A stretch of 59,893 nucleotides of DNA from assembly GCA_046046915.1 (NCBI GenBank), contig JBJOIT010000015.1, forward strand, positions 1 through 59,893, read 5' to 3'. Position numbers and translations under genes: made by a program. Positions 41,955-50,298 of this stretch are shown here, in pieces (the stretch's first letter is position 1; each line of letters begins with the position of its first letter). Origin of the DNA: JBEEJZ01 sp046046915 (GTDB taxonomy: Bacteria; Pseudomonadota; Gammaproteobacteria; Burkholderiales; Burkholderiaceae_C). The notes beneath the pieces are model-generated. The model had not been told where the DNA came from. It did no database searches and was given only the letters and a program-made list of their open reading frames with translations.

Positions 41955-42752
41955 TTAACCCAGTTTGATGATGGCGCGCTCGCCCATGCGGCGCCCCAGA
42001 ATGTTGAGCAGGTTGGCCAGTGCCTCCTGCAGGTCGGGCGCGGCAATGGCCTCGCCAGCAAAGCGCAGTCGCCCACCCACCCATTGCCCTTGGCCGCTGA
42101 GTTGCAGACTGCCCTCAATCGTGGAGAGCCGCACTTCGGGGCTGGCGCCTCCCTGGAGCGTAATGCGGTAGCTGCCCATGGGTTTGAGTGTGGACAGCCT
42201 TGAGGACACGGCCTGTGCCTCAACCTGCGCCTGCCCTGCCATGGTCAGGCGACCTGCCGCCCAGGTCAGCGTGGCAGCCTGGCTGCTGAACTGCAGCTGG
42301 CCATCTAGCGCGACGGTGTTCCAGGGGGTGCCCAGACCGGCCAGCACACTGGCTGGCCAGCTAGATTGACTGTTTTGCAAGGCGACCTGGAGCACGCCGC
42401 TGGTGCTGACCGTGGCCGTGATGTCCACGGGCCGGGCGGTGCAGCACTCGGCCATCAGCACCAGGCGCAAGCCGGGCCAGACCGGGCGCAACTGCCAGTT
42501 CACGCGCCCGGGCAGGGCTTGCTGGTCCTGGCTGCCTGGCCCGCCCGTCAGCACCCATCGCGCAGAACCGGTCCAGACCGTGCCCTGCGTATCCTGCAGG
42601 CTCAGGTGTTGACCGCTGATGTGATGTACCGCAAGGCCCAGCCAGCGGGCAGGCGACCACAACAGAACCGCCACAGTCAGGCCCATCAGAGCGCCAACCA
42701 CCAGCCACGACCAGGGGGCCGACAAGGTGGATGTGCGTGGGCTGCGTGACAT
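41955..42752 (-). CDS. gspN: Type II secretion protein GspN
   Basis: A 265-residue inner-membrane protein with one N-terminal TM helix (WLVVGALMGLTVAVLLW) and a periplasmic domain (GTVWTGSARWVL and, later, GQWVGGRLRFAGEAIAAPDLQEALANLL) of the GspN family. GspN is present only in some type II systems. The start at 42752 overlaps the gspM stop in TAATG. Confidence 0.83.
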   Translation of the reverse strand: MSRSPRTSTLSAPWSWLVVGALMGLTVAVLLWSPARWLGLAVHHISGQHLSLQDTQGTVWTGSARWVLTGGPGSQDQQALPGRVNWQLRPVWPGLRLVLMAECCTARPVDITATVSTSGVLQVALQNSQSSWPASVLAGLGTPWNTVALDGQLQFSSQAATLTWAAGRLTMAGQAQVEAQAVSSRLSTLKPMGSYRITLQGGASPEVRLSTIEGSLQLSGQGQWVGGRLRFAGEAIAAPDLQEALANLLNILGRRMGERAIIKLG

Positions 42753-43261
42753 TAACTGCCCGCCAGGCTCAGGGTGAGTTGGCCGCTCCATGTGGTGCCG
42801 GCCGGGGTGGTCGCGCTGCTGAGGCGCGCCTCCAGCGGCACGCTGCGTGCTTGTAATCGGGCCTGAGTCAGCCATTGGGCCAGTGCTTGCGCAGGCGTGG
42901 CCTGCAAGGTGACGGTGGCGCGGTCGCCATTCACGGTGACCGTGGCACTTTTGCCCAGCTGTTGCTGGGTGAACTGCGTCAAAAGTCGGGCAGATTCTGT
43001 GGCGTTGATGAGAGGCTGGGCCTGCAGCGCCTGCGCTTGTGCCTGCAGGGCGCGCATGTCAGACAACTGCGCATCAAGCACCTTGCGCTGGGCTTCGTGG
43101 TTTTTGAGCAGCTTGAGCGAAGGTGCCAGGCTGGCCGTCCAGACCACGGCGGCCAGTATCACCAGCCCGGCGGCACCGAGCAGCCGCCGCTCGCGCAGGC
43201 CCAGCTGCTGCCAGCGCAGTCTCAGGGGCGCCAGTAAATGGGCCAGGGGTGTGCCGCTCAT
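42752..43261 (-). CDS. gspM: Type II secretion protein GspM
   Basis: A 169-residue bitopic protein: one TM segment (AAGLVILAAVVWTASLAP), then a coiled region (LKNHEAQRKVLDAQLSDMRALQAQAQALQAQP) and a C-terminal ferredoxin-like domain. It partners GspL in the inner-membrane platform. It overlaps gspL by 4 bp. Confidence 0.88.
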   Translation of the reverse strand: MSGTPLAHLLAPLRLRWQQLGLRERRLLGAAGLVILAAVVWTASLAPSLKLLKNHEAQRKVLDAQLSDMRALQAQAQALQAQPLINATESARLLTQFTQQQLGKSATVTVNGDRATVTLQATPAQALAQWLTQARLQARSVPLEARLSSATTPAGTTWSGQLTLSLAGS

Positions 43262-44508
43262 GGCGTGGCCACCGTTTGCAGCACCAGGGTCTCGCCGTCG
43301 GTACGCAGGTTGTAGCCCCGGGCCTGCAGGCCCTGAACCAGTGCGGCATCGGTCGCGTTCTCGGGCGGCAGACCGGTCAGGCGCAGGGTCTTGTTTTGGT
43401 AGCCGATGCTGGCGGGCACCGGCAGGTCGGGGGCGGCACTTTTGAGCTGACTGAGCATGCTTTCCAGATCGGCAGGGCCCGCCTGGCCGCTGCTGCGTTG
43501 CAGGTCGCTTACGGCGCGTTTCATTTGTGCCGGTGCATCCACCACCACCTTGATGTCAGGAAAGGTGGCTGTGAGCGTGCTGCGCGCGGCAGAGCGGCGC
43601 TCGTTCAAGGCGGCTTGTTCTTTCCAGGCCCAGGCCTGCAAACCCAGCACCTGGGCCAGCAGCAAGGTGATGGCCGCCCAGCGTGCCGGGCGCCAGACTG
43701 GGGACGTTGCCAGATGAGCCAGCCAGCCCCGCACACTTTGGCGGGTACGGGCACCACGGGTGCGCAGCAAATCAAACTGGGCCAGGTCCCAGGAGCCGCT
43801 GGAGGCTTGCGCCCAGGCGTCGGCCTGGGTCTGCAGCTGAAACGGGGTTTGAAACAGCGCCTCGGCGGCGGCGGCCACGGTGGGTTCGGCCCGCAGTGCC
43901 ACCTGGGCCGGGTTGCCCAACAGAGGGCGCAGCAGGCCCAGGCTGTCTGCCGACAGGGGCAGCACCAGCACGCCCGAGGCCTGCGTCAACAGCACGTCTG
44001 GCTGATGCTCACCGGCTCTGGCCCGCAGCACCATGGGCAGGGGGCTGTCTGCAGGTGCCGTGGGCGGCGCCGCCTCGGGGACGATGCGGGTGATGTGCAC
44101 ACCGCTTTGTTCCAGGGTGTTCAGCCAGGTCTGCAGCCACTCGCGCTGGCAGGCGGCCACCCACACGGGGGCCGTGTCCACAGCCTGCGGCTGCAGGGCC
44201 AGGTGCAGCGCCTCGGGCTCGTCCAGCAGTTCGTCTTCCAGCAGGCCGCCCAACACGGCGCGTATGCGCAGGCCCTGACCATCGGCAAACAGCGAGCGGC
44301 CCAGGGTGCCTTTGGGCAGCGTGACCCGGTGCCACGACAGGCGATTGGCCGGTACCAGCACCACCCGCTCGTCCGCCTGAATGCCGGCCAGCAGGCCCAG
44401 GGCCGTCTGCTTGTGCTGCGCAGCCATGCCCGGCGCTACCAGCGCGTAGTCGAGCAAGGCACCGGCCTGGGGCAGGCCTTGGGGCAGCGGAATGACGAGG
44501 GTGGACAT
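43258..44508 (-). CDS. gspL: Type II secretion protein GspL
   Basis: A 416-residue protein: a cytoplasmic actin-like domain (about 1-255), one TM helix (PARWAAITLLLAQVLGLQAWAW) and a periplasmic C-terminal ferredoxin-like domain (LRLTGLPPENATDAALVQGLQARGYNL). It recruits GspE to the membrane. A 59-bp gap to gspK holds nothing notable. Confidence 0.9.
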   Translation of the reverse strand: MSTLVIPLPQGLPQAGALLDYALVAPGMAAQHKQTALGLLAGIQADERVVLVPANRLSWHRVTLPKGTLGRSLFADGQGLRIRAVLGGLLEDELLDEPEALHLALQPQAVDTAPVWVAACQREWLQTWLNTLEQSGVHITRIVPEAAPPTAPADSPLPMVLRARAGEHQPDVLLTQASGVLVLPLSADSLGLLRPLLGNPAQVALRAEPTVAAAAEALFQTPFQLQTQADAWAQASSGSWDLAQFDLLRTRGARTRQSVRGWLAHLATSPVWRPARWAAITLLLAQVLGLQAWAWKEQAALNERRSAARSTLTATFPDIKVVVDAPAQMKRAVSDLQRSSGQAGPADLESMLSQLKSAAPDLPVPASIGYQNKTLRLTGLPPENATDAALVQGLQARGYNLRTDGETLVLQTVATP

Positions 44509-44567
44509 AGAGTTAACGAATCATTTTAGGGGTGGCCATTAACCGCGACCTGAGCAAATCTTGAGCC

Positions 44568-45602
44568 TCACCTTGCCGGTCCCGCATCTCGCCACAGCAC
44601 CTTCACGTTCAGGCCATCGCGTTGCACCACCGAGGTTTGTTGCACCACCATGTCGTCAATGCGCAATTGACCCATCACCTCAAAGTGGCGCGAGCTGACG
44701 CCATGCTGGCGTTCGTCTAGCGGGCCGGCTTCGCCAATGTGACGAGTGACGTCAGCCAGGGATTTGAAGTGGGTCTGCTGTCGCACCTTGACCAGCTGTT
44801 GCGCTTGCGCCAAGCCGAGGTTCTTGATACTGGCGGCCAGCACCATGGCGTTAGCCGTGTTCAAGTTCACGGTGGTGACCGTAGGCAGCAGTGTGATGTG
44901 GGGCCGCAACAGCGCAAAGCTGCGTGGCGACAAGCCCAGGGCCAGCAGCTGGCTCAGGCGCACAGGCGGCAAAGGGGCCTGGGCGCGGGCGCCAGGGTCG
45001 GCGCTGGAGTCGTAGGCCAGGCGCAGGTTTTCGGCCAGGGTCGCCAGTTCTGTGGGTGGCAAGGCCAGCAGCTCGAACAAACGCGCCAGGGTTTTAAGCT
45101 CCGCCTCTGAGACACTGGCACCCGCCGCCACTGCGCCCGCCGAACCTGGCGCTGGTGCGCCGCCCGACGCGCTGCCTGATGTGCCGCCCGATGTGTTGCC
45201 TGAACTGCGCGCACCCAGTACCAGGTTGTTGATGTTGATGCGAGCTTGCAGATCGTTGATGGCGCCAGATAAAAAAGCCTGCTGTAGGCCATCGTCGTCT
45301 GTGGTGTTGGCATCGGTGGCCAGAAAGCTCGACAGACGGGCGTCTTGCAAGGGCACTGCCCAGGGCTCGGCCAAATGGTCGGCACCACCGTTGCGGGCGT
45401 CCTCCCGCAAGATGAGCCTGGCCCAGTCCAGTGCGCCGATCAACACCCATTGCGAGGCCGACTGCAGGCGCACCGCGCGCTCGACCTCGATGCTGCGCCA
45501 CTGGCTCCATAGGGCGGCGGCGCTCAGGCTGGCCACCAGGGTCACGGTCAGCATGGCCGAAAGCAGTGCTGCGCCGAGCTGGTGGCGGGGCGCTCGCCTC
45601 AT
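44568..45602 (-). CDS. gspK: Minor pseudopilin GspK
   Basis: A 344-residue minor pseudopilin. The N-terminal segment (QLGAALLSAMLTVTLVASL) has the prepilin Gly and a hydrophobic helix but no Glu at position 5, as is usual for GspK. The globular domain has LSGAINDLQARININNLVL and TVNLNTANAMVLAASI. A Ser/Gly/Ala-rich loop lies in the middle (SGNTSGGTSGSASGG). The start overlaps the gspJ stop by 4 bp. Confidence 0.92.
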   Translation of the reverse strand: MRRAPRHQLGAALLSAMLTVTLVASLSAAALWSQWRSIEVERAVRLQSASQWVLIGALDWARLILREDARNGGADHLAEPWAVPLQDARLSSFLATDANTTDDDGLQQAFLSGAINDLQARININNLVLGARSSGNTSGGTSGSASGGAPAPGSAGAVAAGASVSEAELKTLARLFELLALPPTELATLAENLRLAYDSSADPGARAQAPLPPVRLSQLLALGLSPRSFALLRPHITLLPTVTTVNLNTANAMVLAASIKNLGLAQAQQLVKVRQQTHFKSLADVTRHIGEAGPLDERQHGVSSRHFEVMGQLRIDDMVVQQTSVVQRDGLNVKVLWRDAGPAR

Positions 45603-46408
45603 GACTTGCTCCCGCTCACGCTGGGCTGCACCCAGTCGCGCGTCAAGGTGCCGGTGATGGCCTCGCCCGCCGGCAGGGTCAGCACCAGTCGCACACCATC
45701 GGGCAAGGGCGGGTTCTGGCTGGCTGCCCCCGTGGGTGCGCCGGGCGTGGTGCCGTCGCTGGACAAAGGGTTACTCCAGGCGCCGCCCCGGTAAAAAAAG
45801 ATTTGCCACTGCGCCAGGCCCACCACGCTGACTTCGCGCCGTTTGTCGTCGTCGCTGGGGTTTTGGGCCCACAGGGCGGCGCGGCTCCAGGCAATGGCCA
45901 GCTCGCCCTGCGTGCGCACGGGGGCCGACTGCCAACGCAGCCAGGCGCCGGTATCACCCGCGTTGCGCCGGGTCCAGGCCACAACCTGCAGGCTGTCGTC
46001 TTGCCCTACCGCAAGCGCCGCCGACCGCCGGGTGAGCCTCAGACCACGCCCGTCCCAGTCGAGTGCCGGGTGCCCCGGCAATTGCTGCAGGGCGTCCAGG
46101 TCGGTGGTCCACTGGGCCAGGCCGGTCTGCAGCGACAACACCACGTTGCTACGCTGCTCCAGCCGCTCTTGCACTCGCAACATCCCGTCGATGCCTCGCC
46201 AGCCCAGCCCCGCCATGACCGCCATGACCCCGATGGCCACCAGCAGCTCGATCAAGGTGAAGCCTTGAGAGCCCAGGCCCCTTGGGGGACAGGGAGGACA
46301 CGCAGTGCCGACCGTGGGGGTCATGGTTTCGCCGCCGGGCCGCCCCAAGGCGAAACGCGGCCCCCTTGGGGGGCAGGGAGGACACGCAGTGCCGACCGTG
46401 GGGGCCAT
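45599..46408 (-). CDS. gspJ: Minor pseudopilin GspJ with repeat-coded leader
   Basis: A 269-residue reading. The mature part begins at G|FTLIELLVAIGVMAVMAGLGWRG, a normal prepilin signature, followed by a GspJ globular domain. The leader before the Gly is abnormal: 49 residues if the ATG at 46408 is used, 21 if the ATG at 46324 is used, instead of about 6-10. Both parts are coded by a hairpin repeat (46278-46408) and read TVGTACPPCPPRG twice. The 46408 start has an excellent GGGAGGT site formed by the end of gspI. No other in-frame start lies closer to the cleavage site. Confidence 0.9.
   Translation of the reverse strand: MAPTVGTACPPCPPRGPRFALGRPGGETMTPTVGTACPPCPPRGLGSQGFTLIELLVAIGVMAVMAGLGWRGIDGMLRVQERLEQRSNVVLSLQTGLAQWTTDLDALQQLPGHPALDWDGRGLRLTRRSAALAVGQDDSLQVVAWTRRNAGDTGAWLRWQSAPVRTQGELAIAWSRAALWAQNPSDDDKRREVSVVGLAQWQIFFYRGGAWSNPLSSDGTTPGAPTGAASQNPPLPDGVRLVLTLPAGEAITGTLTRDWVQPSVSGSKS
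46278..46408. repeat. Tandem GC-rich hairpin repeat in the gspJ leader
   Basis: Two copies in tandem: an 84-bp unit (46325-46408) and a 47-bp partial unit (46278-46324), 45 of 47 bases alike where they overlap. The unit carries inverted repeats (GTTTCGCC / GGCGAAAC, and CCCCAAGG / CCTTGGGG). A 34-bp fragment recurs at 47268-47302. I recall closely similar interspersed repeats in Comamonadaceae genomes. Confidence 0.85.
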
Positions 46409-46807
46409 TCAATACCTCCCGACAACTGTTGCCAGCGAGTGAATTTGCTGTGCGCCGTCCAGCACCTGGGCTTCAACACGCAAAAAATTGGCATTGGGCG
46501 TGGGCCGGGCCGACAGGCGCACGGTCAGCGATTTGCCGCCTTGTTCGCATGGGGCAGTGCTTTCGCCAGCCGCAGGCATTTGCCTGGCAAGTCGCAGGCC
46601 GATGAGCGCGTTTTCGGCGCAGAGCTGGGCCAGCAAAAGGTCAGACTGGCGCTCGGCGTTGCGCGTCAGGGCGCCCGTGGCCCGCGCACCGGCGGCAAGC
46701 GCCACGGCCACAATCGCCAGCGCCACCAGTACTTCAACCAGCGTGAATCCCTGCAAGGATCCACGCAAGGGTCTGCGCCAATACCCAGGCAAATTCGGTC
46801 GCCTCAC
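46409..46807 (-). CDS. gspI: Minor pseudopilin GspI
   Basis: A 132-residue minor pseudopilin: leader ending at LQG, then FTLVEVLVALAIVAVALAAG, with the conserved Glu5, and a small C-terminal domain (ENALIGLRLARQMPA...). The final codons GGG-AGG-TAT-TGA double as the ribosome site for gspJ. The start overlaps the gspH stop by 4 bp. Confidence 0.93.
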   Translation of the reverse strand: MRRPNLPGYWRRPLRGSLQGFTLVEVLVALAIVAVALAAGARATGALTRNAERQSDLLLAQLCAENALIGLRLARQMPAAGESTAPCEQGGKSLTVRLSARPTPNANFLRVEAQVLDGAQQIHSLATVVGRY

Positions 46808-47241
46808 GGTTGGCTAGCACGAGTGCTGTCGTCAGACCGCACCGCAAAGGGCCGCACGCCATCGGTAAACACCGTCAGGCTGCGCCCGGCTGTGTCGCTC
46901 GAGGTTAGTCGCACCTGCTGCGGTGGCAAGATGGGTTCGGGTCCCAGCAGTACAGCGCCACTGGCCTGCACGCCTTGACCCAGCCACATCGTGGGCAAGG
47001 TGCTGGCGCCTGTGAGCCCATCAAAAACAAAACCCTGCCCAGCAGCGCGCCAAAGTACTGGCTGGCCCGACACCCGCGACTGCGCGCGACCAGACTCAAA
47101 CAACGCAGCTAGCCGCTGCGCCTCGCGTTCCAGCAGGGTCTGTGATGAATCCCGCAGCGCAAAACTTACCCCCGCCGTCGCCACAGCCATGATGGCCACC
47201 ACAATCAGCAGCTCCAGCAAGGTAAACCCACGCAGCCTCAT
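46804..47241 (-). CDS. gspH: Minor pseudopilin GspH
   Basis: A 145-residue pseudopilin with a short leader MRLRG|FTLLELLIVVAIMAVATAG and a C-terminal beta-rich domain (LFESGRAQSRVSGQPVLWR). It overlaps gspI by 4 bp. It lies 66 bp downstream of gspG, and that gap contains a fragment of the repeat found in gspJ. Confidence 0.92.
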   Translation of the reverse strand: MRLRGFTLLELLIVVAIMAVATAGVSFALRDSSQTLLEREAQRLAALFESGRAQSRVSGQPVLWRAAGQGFVFDGLTGASTLPTMWLGQGVQASGAVLLGPEPILPPQQVRLTSSDTAGRSLTVFTDGVRPFAVRSDDSTRASQP

Positions 47242-47267
47242 GCCATCAGGTCAAGCTTGGGGGCAAA

Positions 47268-47302
47268 GGTTTCGCCGCCGGGCCGCCCCAAGGCGAAACG
47301 CC
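47268..47302. repeat. Hairpin-repeat fragment between gspG and gspH
   Basis: At least 34 bp identical to part of the 84-bp unit in gspJ, including the GTTTCGCC / GGCGAAAC hairpin arms. It ends 6 bp from the gspG stop. It could act as a transcript-stability or attenuation element within the operon. Confidence 0.8.
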
Positions 47303-47307
47303 GCAAG

Positions 47308-47787
47308 TCACTCCCACGAGCCAACATCCGCATCCTTGCCCTCGCCGCCGGCTTGCCCGTCTGCGCCAAACGAGAGCACATCAATCTCAGCTTTCACGCC
47401 GGGGTTCATGTATTGATAGGGGCGGCCCCATGGGTCGTTGGGCAGTTTGTCGAGGTAAGGTTTCCAGTTGCCTGGGATGGGGGCCGTGGTGGGCTTGATC
47501 ATCAAGGCCTGCAGACCTTGTGCTGCCGTGGGATAGCGCTGGTTGTCCAGACGGTAGAGCTTGAGGGCCTGCATCAGGTTGTTGACGTCGGTCTTGGCGG
47601 CTGTGCTGCGGGCGTCGTCGGCCCGGTCCAGCACATTGGGCACGATGAGTGCCGCCAGCACGCCAATGATGACCAGCACCACCATCAGTTCAATCAGCGT
47701 GAAGCCCCGGGCAAGCCCGCGACGGGCGCTGCGCAAGTGGTGTTTCAGGGTATCTGGGAGCTGGGTTTTGGCAGGCTGGTGTGTCAT
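47308..47787 (-). CDS. gspG: Major pseudopilin GspG
   Basis: A 159-residue major pseudopilin. Its leader ends at LARG, with mature FTLIELMVVLVIIGVLAALIVPNVL, and the C-terminal calcium-binding-type loop has DPWGRPYQYMNPG and GADGQAGGEGKDADVGSWE. The start at 47787 gives a 28-residue leader, longer than usual for the family. The gene is divergent from gspC, with 21 bp between starts. Confidence 0.95.
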   Translation of the reverse strand: MTHQPAKTQLPDTLKHHLRSARRGLARGFTLIELMVVLVIIGVLAALIVPNVLDRADDARSTAAKTDVNNLMQALKLYRLDNQRYPTAAQGLQALMIKPTTAPIPGNWKPYLDKLPNDPWGRPYQYMNPGVKAEIDVLSFGADGQAGGEGKDADVGSWE

Positions 47788-47808
47788 GCGGACGATCATA
47801 ATCTGCGT

Positions 47809-48324
47809 ATGCAAACGAATCTTGACAGAGTCTGGCTGGTCAAACCGGCGACCTTGCTGTTGGCTGCCATGGCTGTTGCCAGTGGTGCTTACTGGGCTCT
47901 GAAAATCACTGGCGGTGGTTTTGCCTTGCCGGCAAACGTGGCAGTGGCCTCAGCCAATACGTCTGAGGCCGACTCGCAGGCGCTGGCCCAGGCACTGGGC
48001 GCGGGCAGCCGCCCGGTGGCATCGCCCTCAGCCCCCGCGCTTGCCAGCCGTTTTGTTCTTCTGGGCGTTTTGGCGGGGCGAACCAACGCCGGCGCAGCGC
48101 TTATAGCCATAGATGGCAAGCCCGCCCGGCCTTATCGCGTAGGTGCCGAGTTGGAAAGTGGCCTGGTGCTGCAGTGGGTTAAAGGGCGTCAGGCCGTGCT
48201 TGCTAGTGACTTGGCCGGGCCACCCGTGTTGACGCTGGAGCTGCCGCCACTGAAGCCCAACTTGCTGGCCCGGGAGCCGCAGGACGCTGTTGGTGCACCA
48301 GACGCGGATGGCACTCAGCCCTGA
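47809..48324 (+). CDS. gspC: Type II secretion protein GspC
   Basis: A 171-residue inner-membrane protein: one TM segment (TLLLAAMAVASGAYWAL) and a periplasmic HR domain (RFVLLGVLAGRTNAGAALIAIDGKPARPYRVGAELESGLVLQWV). It lacks the C-terminal PDZ domain, as in other short betaproteobacterial GspC proteins. It links the inner platform to GspD. It is transcribed away from the rest of the cluster, with its start 21 bp from gspG. Confidence 0.88.
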   Translation: MQTNLDRVWLVKPATLLLAAMAVASGAYWALKITGGGFALPANVAVASANTSEADSQALAQALGAGSRPVASPSAPALASRFVLLGVLAGRTNAGAALIAIDGKPARPYRVGAELESGLVLQWVKGRQAVLASDLAGPPVLTLELPPLKPNLLAREPQDAVGAPDADGTQP

Positions 48325-48348
48325 GCCGCTTTTCTTGGCGGGTCTGCT

Positions 48349-49908
48349 TTAACGTTTTTGCAAAAACAGGCGGTACACAGGGTTGCTGGTTTCATCGACG
48401 AAGGGGTAGCCCAAGGTGTCTAAAAACTGCGCAAATTCGGCGTGGTCGGCCGGCGGTACCTGCAGCCCCACCAAAATGCGCCCGTAGTCGGCGCCCTGGT
48501 TGCGGTAGTGAAACAGGCTGATGTTCCATCCCGGGCGCATCAGGCTCAAAAACTTCATCAGCGCGCCTGGCCGCTCGGGGAAGGTAAAGCTCAGCAGGCG
48601 CTCATCCCGGGCCAGCAGCGAATGGCCGCCCACCATGTGGCGGATGTGTTCGCGGGCCAGGTCATCGTGTGTCAGGTCCAGCGCCTCAAAGCCTTGCTGG
48701 GTAAAGCTGGCTGCAATTTGCGCCGACTCACCCCGGCCCCGGGTGGTGAGGCCCACAAACACATGGGCCTGGGCGTCGTCGCTGATGCGGTAGCTGAATT
48801 CGGTCACATTGCGCGGGCTGCCGCCCGGGGGTAACTGGCCAATCAATTCGCAAAAGCGCCGGAAACTGCCGCGCTCTTCCGGAATCGTCACGGCAAACAG
48901 AGCTTCTCGCTCCTCGCCCACCTCGGCCCGCTCGGCCACAAAGCGCAGGCGGTCGAAGTTCATATTGGCGCCGCACAGGATGGCGGCATAGGTTTCGCCC
49001 TGTGTCTGGTTTTGGGCTACATATTGTTTGATCGCCGCCACCGCCAAGGCGCCAGCAGGCTCCACGATGCTGCGTGTGTCCACAAACACGTCCTTGATGG
49101 CGGCGCACACTGCATCGGTATCCACAGTGATGTACTCGTCCACCAGGCTGCGGCTCACGCGGAAGGTTTCTTCGCCCACCAGCTTGACGGCGGTGCCGTC
49201 TGAAAACAGGCCCACATCGGGCAAGGTCACTCGTGTACCCTTGGCCACTGACTGCATCATGGCGTCGGAGTCGTTCATCTGCACACCGATCACCTTGACT
49301 TCCGGGCGCACCGCCTTGATGTAGTTGGCCACCCCCGAAATCAGGCCGCCACCGCCTATGGCCACAAACACGGCGTGCAGCGGGCCTTGGTGCTGGCGCA
49401 GTATTTCCATGGCCACCGTGCCCTGGCCGGCAATCACATAGGGGTCGTCAAACGGGTGCACAAAGGTCATGCCCTCGGTTTTTTCGAGTTCAGCGGCGCG
49501 TTGGTAAGCGTCTGAATAGCTGTCGCCAGACAGCACTACCTCGCCACCCAGCGCGCGCACGGCATCCACCTTGAGTTGCGGCGTGGTGGTGGGCATCACG
49601 ATCACGGCGCGGGCACCCAGGCGGCGCGCGCTCATGGCCACGCCCTGCGCGTGGTTGCCGGCCGAGGCGCAAATCACGCCTTTTTGCAGCTGCTCAGGCG
49701 TGAGGTGCGCCATCTTGTTGTAGGCCCCACGCAGCTTGAAACTGCGCACCGGCTGCAAATCTTCACGCTTGAAGAGCACCTGGTTACCCAGCCTGGCGCT
49801 CAAGTTGGTGGCGGTTTCCAGCGGCGACTCCCTGGCCACGTCGTACACGCGGGCGTTCAGGATCAGCTTCAGGTAGTCGGCGGGGAACAGGGGGGCGGTG
49901 TGGGGCAT
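48349..49908 (-). CDS. ilvA: Threonine ammonia-lyase, biosynthetic
   Basis: A 519-residue PLP enzyme giving 2-oxobutanoate for isoleucine synthesis. The PLP Lys is in PVRSFKLRGAYNKM, with SAGNHAQGVAMSA and the glycine-rich AIGGGGLISG, and two ACT-like domains at the C-terminus (about 325-515) that bind Ile/Val. The start at 49908 (MPHTAPLFP) is preferred; an ATG at 49935 adds nine residues. It converges on gspC with 24 bp between stops. Confidence 0.95.
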   Translation of the reverse strand: MPHTAPLFPADYLKLILNARVYDVARESPLETATNLSARLGNQVLFKREDLQPVRSFKLRGAYNKMAHLTPEQLQKGVICASAGNHAQGVAMSARRLGARAVIVMPTTTPQLKVDAVRALGGEVVLSGDSYSDAYQRAAELEKTEGMTFVHPFDDPYVIAGQGTVAMEILRQHQGPLHAVFVAIGGGGLISGVANYIKAVRPEVKVIGVQMNDSDAMMQSVAKGTRVTLPDVGLFSDGTAVKLVGEETFRVSRSLVDEYITVDTDAVCAAIKDVFVDTRSIVEPAGALAVAAIKQYVAQNQTQGETYAAILCGANMNFDRLRFVAERAEVGEEREALFAVTIPEERGSFRRFCELIGQLPPGGSPRNVTEFSYRISDDAQAHVFVGLTTRGRGESAQIAASFTQQGFEALDLTHDDLAREHIRHMVGGHSLLARDERLLSFTFPERPGALMKFLSLMRPGWNISLFHYRNQGADYGRILVGLQVPPADHAEFAQFLDTLGYPFVDETSNPVYRLFLQKR

Positions 49909-50004
49909 GTTTAGGGGCTCGGGGCTGAGATTCATGATTCGTTTTAATGGGGGAGGCATGGCCCTGGGTGGCGCGCGCATTGTGGCGCCGATGGCCCTGG
50001 TGGC

Positions 50005-50298
50005 CTATTCGGTTTGCAATCGATTCTGCGCTGTGCGGTAGGCTTGGTTGCGCTCTCGTTTGCCGACAGAAATCACCGTGACAAAAACGACATCGTCGTC
50101 TACCCGGTAAATAAGGCGGTAACCCTGGCTGAGCAACTTGATCTTGTAGCAGTTGAGCATGCCCTTGAGGGCAGCTGACGGTAGGCGCGGCTCTATCAAT
50201 CGTTCTGCCAGTTTCTTTTTGAGGGGCTCGCGGACACTGCCATCAAGTAGTTGCCACTCACGCAAAGCCAGCGTGTGAAAACGTAGCTTAAAGGTCAT
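50005..50298 (-). CDS. RelE/ParE-type toxin
   Basis: A 97-residue basic protein with the RelE fold: LRFHTLALREWQLLDGSVREPLKKKLAERL, then YKIKLLSQGYRLIYRVDDDVVFVTVISVGKRERNQAYRTA, including the GYRLIY and VGKRER signatures. RelE toxins cut mRNA on the ribosome. The start overlaps the antitoxin stop by 11 bp, so the pair is translated together. Confidence 0.9.
   Translation of the reverse strand: MTFKLRFHTLALREWQLLDGSVREPLKKKLAERLIEPRLPSAALKGMLNCYKIKLLSQGYRLIYRVDDDVVFVTVISVGKRERNQAYRTAQNRLQTE

Noticed and set aside
43123..44529. A 468-residue plus-strand open frame opposite gspL and gspM
   Set aside because: It is antisense to typical secretion genes in a continuous operon with 4-bp overlaps.
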